Source: Dallia pectoralis
Lineage: Eukaryota > Chordata > Actinopteri > Esociformes > Umbridae
NCBI GenBank assembly: GCA_029465975.1
Contig: CM055748.1
Span: 10,628,300 to 10,692,299, forward strand
Length of the DNA stretch: 64,000 bases
Direction: 5' to 3'
Part shown: in pieces, positions 10,669 to 20,799 of the stretch
Numbering within the stretch: the first letter of the stretch is position 1
How the letters are laid out: every line of letters starts with the position of its first letter
Made by a program: the position numbers and the translations under genes
The notes under the pieces: generated by a model
What the model saw: only the letters and a program-made list of their open reading frames with translations
Databases searched by the model: none
Told to the model about the DNA's origin: nothing

Positions 10669-11629
10669 TTACAGCAGATATTTGTGCAAGTATGTGTAGA
10701 AAAAAAAGAAGTCTGCGCTCTGTCTTATTTTTTGCATCACACCACTGTCCCGGTATATTCTTTGAATCAGGGTGTCTTTCTCCGCAAACACTACAAAATA
10801 ACACCACTGCATCCCTGTTAGGAGCAGCTGACCCTGCACCTGCCAGTAGTACCCATGACCCTGCTTCAATTCCAGGTTGCCGTCTTTCATTTTCAGATGT
10901 GGATAATCCACATAGCTCTTTACGTTTGGACATTTTATTTCCACAAGGCCGAATTCAGTGCTTTCTGTTGGGTCAAAGACAATCCCATCTGGGGATGTAC
11001 CTAGCCATGGAGTGTCGGGATGTATAACGAAGCCGCAAGGGTAGTAGTTCACCCTCTTGAGCTTGCAGTACTCTTCGATGGCATCAGCTTCCATTTCGAG
11101 ACCCCTCTTCATTGCTGCTGTCTGACGGACCCCTTTGAGCAGCCGGTCTGCCATCTTATCTAAGGTGCATGGTTTAGCATGGCATATTTCCCCAAAATGT
11201 GAGGAAGTGAGTCTGGGTTTTCTTAGCCTATGCCAGTCTGCTGATTTACTCTGACTCCTAGTTGCATCCTCTATTTTGTTAGCCATCTCAGAGGTAACCT
11301 CAAGTGACTTGAAGTGTAGCTGTTGATGCTCACTCAAAACAAACATACTGCCTGATGTCTCCAGTCTGCAGCCAGCCAATGGCAAATCTGGGCGTGGTGG
11401 AGCGTCATGGTGAGCAACAGGGTGACTTCTTGCCTTGGGTTGTTGGTATGACAGGGGACTGCCTGCTTGTACCAAACCGAGTGCAGAGTCGACTAGTGGC
11501 ACCTCACAGGTGATACCCATTGTACAAATGGTTGGTGCAGAAACAGGGTTGAACTCCTTGTAGATCTCTGACACCCTGAGAATGGACAGGTCCAGCAACT
11601 CTCCACTGATGGCTTTGTACAGTGTTGAC
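10669..11629 (-). CDS. YqaJ-domain exon (exon 5)
   Basis: The largest exon of the SWIM/YqaJ gene. Acceptor TTTCAAATAG is followed by g-TCA-ACA-CTG-TAC (STLYK). The nuclease motifs are G-L-E-M-E, S-P-D-G-I and E-I-K-C-P, then Y-Y-W-Q-V-Q-G-Q, in the usual order for this fold. The tail after IYRDSGVMQKI ends in a phenylalanine run from a T-rich tract, then the stop. Confidence 0.85.
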
Positions 11630-13566
11630 CTATTTGAAACAAATTGACAAAAACCAGTAAGATACCTCACTTCATAACTACAAGTAACCCAACTACAGTT
11701 TTCTTTATTTGATTGGGAAAAGTAAACCTAACAAATTAATATATTACTAACTATTAGCCAAATTCTCACCTTACTCCCTCTGCCATGGTCCTCTGCTTTG
11801 GTTTGGCAGACATCACAGCCATCTTCTCAACAGGACCTGGTTTAACACCCTGTGAATGAGGCCATAAGCAGTGATGAACGTACAGGTGAAACCAAAAAAA
11901 TGTGAATATCGTGCAAAATGTTAATGTATTTCAGTAATTCAAATTAAAAGATGAAGCTAATATATTAAATATATATAGCTATATATACACTACATAAAAT
12001 AATATAGTTATATATCTTAAATATATTTAGTATATATATATAACTATATACATATGCATGGTTATAGTACATTACATATACGTTTCTGTATTTAAAATTA
12101 CTCCAAGACTTGCCAGGGTTCTTGGCTTGTGCCACTGTTGTTCACTCTCCGTAGAGCTCAGCACTGGTGGGACAACTGGAATGTCCAGTTGAGAATATGC
12201 AGACTGGAAAAGTAGAGCCACACAGTGGTTACAGAGCACTGATCCAGCTACACATGTACAGCTGTGACGGGCCAGCTCAACAGGGATTGAGTCCTTCAGC
12301 CCCACCTGTAAAAAGATGTTAAAAATATATATATAAAGAGTAGCATAACTGATTTGTCATATATTTATATGGACTACTCAAGTAAGCTACTATTTATTTT
12401 TGTACCCTGTTAGTTAAAATAGCTAGTAAATCTTTTTTTCTTGTAAACAGGTTAATAATCTCTCATCTCTCATCTTCAACCGCTTATCCGGGGTCGGGTC
12501 GCGGGGGTAGCAGCTCTAGCAGGGGACCCCAAACTTCCCTTTCCCTGGCAACATTAGCCAGCTCTGACTGGGGAATCCCGAGGCGTTCCCAGGCCAGTGT
12601 GGAGATATAATCTCTCCACCTAGTCCTGGGTCTTCCCCGAGGTCTCCTCCCAGCTGGACGTGCCTGGAACACCTCTCTAGGGAGGCGCCCAGGTGGCATT
12701 CGTACAAGATGCCCGAACCACCTCAACTGGCTCCTTTCTATGCGAAGGAGCAGCGGCTCTACTCCGAGTTCCTCTCGGATGACTGAGCTTCTCACCCTAT
12801 CCCTAAGGGAGAGGCCAGCCACCTTTCTGAGAAAACCCATTTCGGCCGCTTGTACCCGGTTAATAATCTTTTTCTTTAAATGTGGTCAGTGGAGCAGTCT
12901 ATTTGATTTGCAGGTACACTCAGAATCCCCACTTACAAAGTACCAAGATTGCAGTATAGCTATTTATATTAGTCTTATACCTATCAAATGTGTTTCACCT
13001 AAGATGTTCAGCATACCTGGAAAAACAAACTATACTACACCACTGATTGCTGTTAGTGAAAACATAGTAACGTAGCACTAAGCGTACACTGGTCGTTTTT
13101 AAGTGAATGGGGGACATGGTCAACCCAATGAACATGGTTAACCTAGAGCAAAGAACCAAAAGAACACGATTAACCCAGGAACATGGGTAACACTCTTAAA
13201 GCTACACTCGTCCTACACTTAAACTGTGAGGTGGTTTAGATCTGTCCATTGACGGATGACATAACGCCCTCACACACACAACTCCTGTCACTGGATATTT
13301 TTTGGACACTGAGGAAATACAAAACCCAAATAAAAAATACTTGGCTGCTAGCTAGTCAATGTTTACATTAACAGCTGATCTAGCCGCTAACACTCAGCTG
13401 AGGTATGCTACTCACCTTCAAAGTTGTGGATATAACTTGATATGTACAATTTAAATCCTTTTTCACGCTTGCAACCGGGTGCAGGTGAACAGTGGTCGAC
13501 AATCCTGTGGACGTCGTTCACGTCAATTTTCGGGAGACCTTGTAGACAACGGGTGAAATATGTCAT
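10669..13566 (-). CDS. ISL2EU accessory gene: SWIM zinc finger plus YqaJ nuclease (five exons)
   Basis: Five exons splice in frame: 13416-13566, 13217-13308, 12102-12305, 11770-11849 and 10669-11629 (1488 bp, about 495 residues with a stop). All introns are GT-AG. Exon 1 starts MTYFTRCLQGLPKIDVNDVH. Exon 2 gives VVCVRALCHPSMDRSKPPHS. Exon 3 carries the SWIM finger CTCVAGSVLCNH (CxCx6CxH). Exon 5 carries a lambda-exonuclease/YqaJ-like fold: TSSHFGEICHAK, MKRGLEMEADAIEEY, WLGTSPDGIV with the metal-binding Asp, LVEIKCPN with the catalytic E-x-K, and YYWQVQGQLL. ISL2EU transposons are known to pair a transposase with a YqaJ nuclease, and the position next to the transposase fits. A Rex3 fragment lies in intron 2 and does not touch an exon. 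I see no inactivating change. Confidence 0.85.
12102..12305 (-). CDS. SWIM zinc-finger exon (exon 3)
   Basis: The exon is 204 bp, phase 0 at both ends, starting VGLKDSIPVELARHSCTC and ending TLASLG. CxCx6CxH with downstream hydrophobic VALLFQ is the SWIM pattern, which is thought to bind DNA or protein. The acceptor is CTTTTTACAG and the donor GTAATT. Confidence 0.82.
12462..12857 (-). mobile_element. Rex3 (RTE-clade LINE) 3' fragment with 12-bp target duplication
   Basis: GGTTAATAATCT occurs at 12450-12461 and 12858-12869, exactly flanking the insert. On the minus strand the reading MGFLRKVAGLSLRDRVRSSV continues without stops to LLPPRPDPG, the C-terminus of the Rex3 protein also present at 27.9 kb. 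The 3' end is GGATAAGCGGTTGAAGATGA followed by GAGATGAGA, consistent with the GATG-like tails known for Rex3. It is 5' truncated, as is usual for this family, and inserted in intron 2 of the YqaJ gene. Confidence 0.9.
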
Positions 13567-13678
13567 CTTTTACTCTTATCAAAACCTGCCGTCTCGCTGC
13601 TATAGCAATGCCGCAAACAGGAAGTACTCGACCGCACACTCGACACACGGATGTTAACCGGATGTTCTGTCGTGCACG

Positions 13679-14048
13679 TAGTCTATTCTTGTGACCAATT
13701 TCAATATCACAAAAAATTATAGTATCTTAAGAAAATAATCTCAAGCTTACAGATGACAAGAGTCACAAATAACAATAGAACAAAGGCACATAAGAAATCG
13801 ACCTACTTGAAAAACATAAAGCACTGAATAATATTATATTGTATAAAGTAATCAAATATACAATACATAACTATAAATTCAACATTCATTCTTATTTATT
13901 TTACAAATGTGATTCAGTCAATGGTAGTAAATTACTTTATTTCTGATGTTTGATTAACATTATTGACAATGGCGACAGCAGCTTTATTAGCAGCTTCTGT
14001 CACTTTAAGACCCCACACCTCAGGGTCGGAACGCAAGTGCGCTGTGCA
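13679..14048 (+). repeat. Inverted copy of the 1-388 repeat
   Basis: The reverse complement matches positions 10-384. The left side of this copy borders GTCGTGCACGTAG, upstream of the YqaJ gene's first exon. The right side borders the CCATAGACATAATATAC element end. It could be the terminal region of the ISL2EU element or an unrelated repeat beside it. Confidence 0.8.
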
Positions 14049-15664
14049 AAACCATAGACATAATATACACGCCGCATCTACCGGCGTAGACGCCGCATCT
14101 ACCGCTATGCCTACTGGCACTGACGAGAAATGCGGCCGCCATCTTGCGGCGGTCCACCGTTCCACTCAGTGCAATCTGTTTGGCAGGTGCGATAAGCTGT
14201 CAGCGCATTCAATTAATCATATCTCACTGAATACACACCTGATTTTCATGTGTTGTTTTTGCTGCAAAGGTCATACATGTAGCTATGACACAGGACACAT
14301 GGTTCAGCGTATTTTAATATTCATAGTGGGCTTAACAGTAATATAATATTCTGATATATGATGTGATGTAGGCTATGATAGGTATTTTGCAAATCACACA
14401 CTATAATTATGATAGAGAAGCAGAAACATATAGTGGCAGTAAAGTCAGATATTTAATAAGTTGAAAAAACAATACATGATTATATTATATTCTACTTTAA
14501 GCTTTTTATATTTCACACACACACACCACTAAAACCCCTGGAAGAGGACTGTTTTGCAGAGCTTCTTTCTCGTGCTCCCTTTTTGCAGTTCAAAAGAGGT
14601 GAGTTTGGCAATGTGGTTCAGCCTTAGCTTGAGAAACACAGACACAACCAATGACAACAAGTCCGAATGATGGTTGTCGATGCCAATCTGGGTCTCCTCA
14701 ATGTGTTCCCCAGCAGAAAAACATCCTTCGTTCCAATCTCCTCTCGGACAATGTGTGTGTGACTGTCGACACCTTAGGAGCTTGGATTGTTGAAGCTCGG
14801 CGGATCACCCTCTCTGCAGTCTGCACCTCTCAGAACCTTATAATAATAATAAAAAAATAATACATATTTATATAGCGATTTACACAGTGCTCACAGCGAC
14901 TGCCCGACACTGATAATACGGTCTGATAATACGGTCTGATGATACAGTCTGATGATACAGTCTGATGATACAGTCTGATGATACAGTCTGATGATACAGT
15001 CTGATGATACAGTAATACAGTCTGATAATACAACACTGATAATACGGTCTGATAATACAGTCTGATAATACAGTCTGATAATACAGTCTGATACTGTCTG
15101 ATAATACAACACTGATAATACGGTCTGACCATACAGTAATACAGTCTGATAATACAAGACTGATACAGTCTGATAATACGGTCTGATAATACAGTCTGAT
15201 AATACAGTATGTGCTATGTAAAAGGCCAATGTTATACCAGTAATAATAGGTTATATTTCTGCAATAGCATTATTGCGTCCGTTGTATTCTAAGTGTTATA
15301 TGACTTATCAAGTCTCAGTTCATAATAGGGTGAACACCGGCCGGTGAAGTAAACATAGCCAAGCTAGCTTACTTGGATTTCAGTACAGTAATATCTAAGA
15401 TACTTGCTCCTTCTATACTCTCTGGTAATATTCTTTTCACAAAACACAACCAATAATACCGAAATATTAAATCTTACTTGTGAAAGGTAATCCCCCGAGC
15501 CCTGCTGGCGATGGTCCGCCGATTTAAGCAGGAATATGCTGCACAGTGCTGTGGCATGTATATCTTCTGCTGCTACCAACTAGGAGTTCGACCGCATTAA
15601 GATGGCGGCCGCAACTCTTGAGCCCAGCAGCGGATGTGGCGTCTATGTATATTATGTCTATGGG
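14047..15664. mobile_element. DNA transposon with imperfect terminal inverted repeats, non-autonomous
   Basis: The left end CCATAGACATAATATAC and the right end GTATATTATGTCTATGG are exact inverses. The similarity continues for about 90 bp through GCGGCGT/ACGCC words and GCGGCCGCCATCTT. No transposase is readable in the 1.6 kb. The interior holds a 13-bp minisatellite (14911-15210). I found no clear target duplication and do not recognise the family. Confidence 0.65.
14911..15210. repeat. 13-bp minisatellite (GATAATACGGTCT)n
   Basis: About 23 units of GATAATACGGTCT or GATGATACAGTCT, with several shortened units that join CAGTAATACAG or CAACACT. It lies inside the 14.05-15.66 kb element. The A/G variants are clustered: a run of GATGATACAGTCT comes first and GATAATACAGTCT later. 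Confidence 0.92.
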
Positions 15665-15894
15665 GCTTCTAGCCATGATTCTCTCTGAACTTTTCACACG
15701 CAACTGACGTATCCGGTGACGTATCAGGTTCAAGGTTTTCAGCGAATCAACAATCAGAGAATATTGCAATGAGAACGTTGTAGACAGAATATGTTACAGC
15801 TGAGGGATTTAACCTCCTCTCCTGTTAATACGATATGGTCTAGTCTGTCATTAACAGAAAATTAGGGGATTGAAAGGGGAGAATTTATTTAGAG

Positions 15895-15985
15895 TTTGGC
15901 GTGACATTTCTTGCTTGTGCGTGAGATTGATGCTTAAAGCGGGAGTCTCACGCCAGATGCGTGAGAGTTGGCAACCCTGCTAAAT
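15895..15985. mobile_element. Short DNA-transposon terminal fragment
   Basis: GTGAGAGTTGGCAACCCTG, preceded by CGGGAGTCTCACGCCAGATG, is a terminal motif I associate with fish cut-and-paste elements. Only about 90 bp remain and no partner end was found. Confidence 0.4.
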
Positions 15986-16708
15986 TGGCATCCCCCCTCA
16001 CACCACTGGGTACGACCGGCTACACGTGGATCAGACGTTCTCTGACACAAATAACGTATTCACAAACAAAAACCCGAATGGTAACAGGTGATGACCGTTT
16101 GAACCACGGGAATTAAAACATACAGCTCAACGTTTCACAATAAGACATTCACCTTCACACCTCGCACACAATTCGTTAATTATCTCTAATATTCCGTTTA
16201 AATGTGTCTTCAAACCCTCATACATTTCTACTCCTAACGTCTAATTGTTAATTTATGTCATTCACACCTATATATAGCGTGAAGCAGAGCACGTTGATGT
16301 GTTTATACTGCTGCTGTGTAACTACTATCCATGAATCCGTCATGAATTGGAGCCCCCCCCTTGTTAGTCTGAGTAGCCAGTCAGAACGAATGTGTGCACT
16401 TGAAATGTTAAGAGTGAATAATAAACGATAAAATATAAATATATTGCACTCCTCTATATTATTATTGTAAATGTATAGTATTTCTAACGTTAACGAGCCT
16501 TTGCGAGCTCTGTAACTGGAACACAACTACTGAATTGTCTGCTTGCAAGTTATCGGACATTCATTCGTCTTAAACGCAGACTAACTAGTTTCTGCAAACA
16601 TGTAAAATGATTGTTAATATCGTCATACAAAACTGCTTATTTCAATGTTTTAGATGTCAACAGAATGACACAAAAACATGACATTGTTACAGCTAGTTTT
16701 TTTTGGTC
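15986..16708. other. No feature recognised
   Basis: Mostly unique AT-rich sequence. ORFs are short and without recognisable domains. Confidence 0.4.
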
Positions 16709-16924
16709 TTTTATTGGGGGGGCTATAACCCCCAGCCCCCCTCCCGCCACACACACACACTGACACACACACTGACACACACTGACACATTCAGCCATTC
16801 TGGACTTGGGCGCTCGGCTTCCTTTTAAAGAAGCTCCGCATCCTCGTCCAGAACGACGTCTTTGCGCCCTCCTGCACCTCCTAATTATCGAGTTTTTTGG
16901 GGGGGGTTTTATTGGGGGGGCTAT
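16709..16924. repeat. 18-bp direct repeats flanking a 180-bp insert
   Basis: TTTTATTGGGGGGGCTAT occurs at 16709-16726 and again at 16907-16924. Between them lie a CA-rich stretch (CACACACTGACACACAC) and a GC-rich segment. This could be a target duplication around a small insertion or a slippage product of the G-runs. Confidence 0.55.
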
Positions 16925-19900
16925 GTTTATTTGGACAAAATAAAACATGCAATTCGGTTGAGACACAGAAAGAAACAATGTACATTGTCCAAAAAAGTAA
17001 CTTAAACAAAATAAACAAAAAAAATATTACTGATTCAAAAATGACCCCAATGCATGCGCCGATCAGTAACTTGAACAAGTTCTTGACACAGTTTCTTCTT
17101 GTCCAAGTTACCCTGTACTTCTCCCAGTTCACCGGCCACTTACTTTCATGTATTTCGTGAGAAGTTGAGGAATTGACGTGTTTTAAACTAACATGGCGCC
17201 TATACAGCTCAACTAACACGATCGTTAAAAAGGTTTTTCATCCACTTGCACATATTTGATAATCGGAATATCAGTGTTTCATGTTATAGCTAAGACATTT
17301 GTGAATATTTTGAATAAAAAAGGAAAAATTACATAAAAGCAGATCATTCATTCAGCGCTGTGTTGTGGTTGCGCTGTGTCACGTGACAAGCAATGACGCA
17401 TCACCATGGAAACATTAAAGTGACAGGTTCTAAATAACGGTGGCCTAGAAACACTCACGCTGGGTGACCAGTTAGAATATTTTAAACTTACATGTGAACG
17501 GATTCCTTCCAATTGCCCCTTCGCAAAACCACGCCTCTAACACGCAGAATGTCTACGGACCAATGTCAGTTTTATATTCAACACTACGTTTACACAGAGG
17601 CTGCGTGATCTGTAAACAACAGAAGCCGGTTCTCGGCCCTAAAGCGGGAAGTTAGCTATAATGTTAGTTAGAAATTCCATGGGACGGCCGCTCCTTTCCA
17701 GCTTCATGGATTTGCGCTCTGGCCTGAGCAGGAATGGATGGACAAGCGCGACGTTCAAACCTCAAAGTGTTGGGGAGGAGGTTTAATTCATCCATGTTAC
17801 ATCCCTAGTTCTTCTTGACGTTTTAACATTTTTCAACTTTAAGAGAAGATGGTGATCAACAGTACAGGTATGGGAGTTTTTATATGCATATTTGCACTGC
17901 GATTGATGTAGTTAATTGTAGCCAATTAAGTAATTTACAGATCAATAAAAAAATTGTCTGTGTGTGTCAGTGTGTGTGTGTGTGTGTGCCATCTTATATA
18001 TAGTTTCAAAATAGTTTGGATTTTAGTGTGTTTTTTTGTGGCATACAGACATAATGACAATATTTATCACGGCACTTTATATTGGTTACGCTGCGATGGT
18101 AGAGGATTTCACATTTTGTGGATTTGGTTCTGTAACTGCACTGCATTCTATGTGGGTTGCAAATCCCACATTGTTTTAATGGTGTTATTTGATGCAGATA
18201 TGTTGCGTTGAATGCTTATGGTGTGTTTTCTTTTACATATGTAATGGATTTCATTGTAATCATTGACTTAACGCGCTGCTGTTTTCCACAGTGGTGCTTT
18301 GGCACTGTTTGGTTGAGCTGGTGTTGCAGGGGCTGTTACATGTGCAGTCAACATTGTTGATGGTTTTATGCTGAGTATGTTCGGGTTGTTGACTGGCCAG
18401 GGTAACGTTTATTCATTTTTGATGAGCCGTTATTCAATATTTTTCCCGTCCTGCTGTAATGTTTTTTTCATCTGATCTTTTGTCCCCACCACTTTTTAAC
18501 ACAAACTGACGCCCCTGCATGGAATATACGGCAAAGCGCCACTAAATAACAGGGCTAATTTGTGGGGGCCGTGGTAAGGCTTTGGCAATCAGATGGCTAA
18601 TAGTCAATCTGCTCCACAGCCAATCACGGGCCCCCTCCTTGCTCGGGCCCCGGGGCTTAAGCCCCGCCTAGCCCTATTGTTAATGCGGGCCCGTGTGTAG
18701 TGTTTGTGATGTTTAATTTTTTTTCCATTTACAACACCTAGATTGTGACAAAAGGTGACATCTTGAGTTATTAATGTCTCCAAGTTTACACAACAAACAA
18801 ATCTAGTCTCCAGCCTTCTTCGATGTGTGTTGGGATGTCAAGCGTAGTGTACTTAAGTCATTTTTTATGAATTTGAGGAAAAAATGCCAATGCCACTCTG
18901 ATCTTTAATATATACATTTATTTGAAAAGAAAAATGTACATAAATTGGCCTTCAGAACTATTGTAACACTAGGCAGATATAAAACAACATTTTCATTTCA
19001 ATTCAGTTTATCAACTTGATCTTAATTTTCAATATCATATGAATCTATCTTTTGAGGGAAAGATGTTTGACATTTCAAAATGTCAAGACATCTTTTTATA
19101 GCCATAATGATTGGTTACTCAACAGTTTTAACTTGTGTCACCTTGTATTTATTCCCCTTTAAAATAGTAGCAGGTCATTTATACCCATTTAACATTGCAG
19201 GTCATGGATGACCAAGTAACAGTTCTTTAAAAAATAAAATCTTATTTAGAAAATATGCACAATTTTTTAAACTAGTGCTGAGTAAACACAATTCACAACA
19301 TGAATGCCTGCACTGCAGTGCTATATTGAAAAAGATCAACCTCTCAAGCCCAAAGGACAAAGGACAAGTCTACCGCCAATCAAGTAAACGGTGAACAATA
19401 AGTCCCAGCAGGAACCAGGCTCTTGTCAGCTCCCATGAAAGTCAAGAACAAACTATGGAAGACTTTGCGGCTCAAAAAATAATACAATAACAGCATCAAG
19501 TATTTAAAATAATTGCACATGTTACCGCAATTACTTTGGCGACCAAATTAGATTCATATAATTTTTTGTGTGTAACACAAATGTTAGCAGCAAGAATAGC
19601 AGCATTGTTTTCCTAGATTCTTTCTTGCAGGTCTATTGAAGATTGAATTGAAAGTTGAACTGCTTCTGCAACAAGAGAGATCAAAATCGCACTTAATACA
19701 TGACAGCTGTGTGAGCTGAGTCAGAGATTACAAATATAGTAAACAGCAACCTAGTTTTATCTCAATTATGATGGTGCTATTTCTGCATGATATAATAACT
19801 GTAGTGTACTATAGGCGTGTATACAAGTGTAATACGTTTATATGCTGAAGCAAATATTGTAGTGAGATTTGAATTCGAAAACAGGCAGAAAAAAAATGAT

Positions 19901-19950
19901 ACTTGGATTAGTAAACACAACGTGCCATCGGACCACATGAGTGTTGATTG
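16925..19950. other. Gene-poor sequence with a (TG)n microsatellite
   Basis: No coding gene is recognised. A TG run lies at 17957-17988. ATGGTGATCAACAGTACAG followed by GTATGG near 17850 looks like a start codon with a splice donor, but the coding stretch is too short to trust. A GC-rich fragment at 18530-18690 (GGCCCCGGGGCTTAAGCCCC) resembles a transposon end. Confidence 0.4.
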
Positions 19951-19954
19951 CAGA

Positions 19955-20300
19955 TAACCATCCCTATACACTGGCTCCCCCTGCTGGACGGATCCAGCTC
20001 CTCGACGTCACCGGTCCTCTAGCGGCCACCGCCCATTCATCTCATTATCCAACCCTGTACTGTCCTGTCTCTCCATTACGCACATCTGGTCTTCAACCCC
20101 TAATCAGCATGTGTATATCTGATCCCTCTGCTTCCCCTGTCCTTTGTGCGTTGTTGTTTCGTGTTCAGGGTTTTGCTGAACAGCCCACTGCCTTACGTTG
20201 GTATAGAGTTCATACCACTATTCATTTGAGTTGTCACTGAGAATTCCTGTGTCTGGCTCCTACTTCCAAACAGCTCACGCCCCTGTACGCCTATGTGTAC
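19955..20300 (+). mobile_element. Possible solo or truncated Gypsy-type LTR
   Basis: Pyrimidine-rich sequence with CACATCTGGTCTTCAACCCC, GTGTATATCTGATCCCTCTG and GTCCTTTGTGCGTTGTTGTTT resembles the U3-R part of fish Gypsy LTRs. The ends are not defined and no internal region adjoins it. Confidence 0.35.
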
Positions 20301-20379
20301 ATTCCATTGTAAATTTCCAGCAACTTTCCAGCACAATAATAATTTACAACATTAACATTGTCTATACTCTATTTCTGAT

Positions 20380-20790
20380 TCAGGAGTCCCTGAGTCCTTT
20401 TGCTTCCTGGGTACCTCCATCGCCCAGGGCCTCAAACATACCCTCTCTCACAAAGAAAGCAGAGCAGCTGATTTAATTCCTTACTTCCTGCGGCAGCTGG
20501 AAACGTTAAACCTGCCAAAGTCTATGATGGTGAACTTCTACGCTGCCTTCCTTGTGTCCATCCGGATCTCCTCCATCACCTCATTATCAGCGCATAATCT
20601 ACTCTTCAGAGCGGGTCATTGGCTGCAATCTGCTGTCTCTATGCGATCTATCCACCTCCAGGATGCTGATGCGAGCAGGACAGATTAGGGCTGATCCCCC
20701 TCATCCTGGAATTGAACTTTTTCTAAATTCGGGACCAAAACCTCTCGCCACAAGAACATTTTCTTTCCTACAGCAGTTGACTTATAATCA
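20380..20790 (+). pseudogene. L2-type LINE reverse-transcriptase tail, degenerate
   Basis: The readable pieces are LPYFLRQLETLNLPKSMMVN (then FYAAFLVSI), YQRIIYSSERVIGCNLLSL and PPHPGIELFLNSGPKP, in shifting frames. They correspond to the end of the fish L2/Rex1 reverse transcriptase ('..FY.A.IES.L.' to 'HPG..LF'). Same type as the fragments at 8.3 and 56.7 kb but on the opposite strand. Confidence 0.6.
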
Positions 20791-20799
20791 TGACCCTTG

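Noticed and set aside
1..14048. A single 14-kb transposon with long terminal inverted repeats
   Set aside because: Host tada2a exons lie between the repeats, and the repeat borders next to different sequences on the two sides do not define transposon ends.
14830..15229. Minus-strand ORFs of 100-112 codons
   Set aside because: They read through the 13-bp minisatellite inside a transposon.
16881..17219. 112-codon minus-strand ORF with a hydrophobic stretch
   Set aside because: It ends in the G-run repeat, has no recognised similarity, and the hydrophobicity comes from AT-rich codons.
17849..17868. Start codon followed by a splice donor (MVINST then GTATGG)
   Set aside because: Six codons are too few to separate from chance; no following exon was found.
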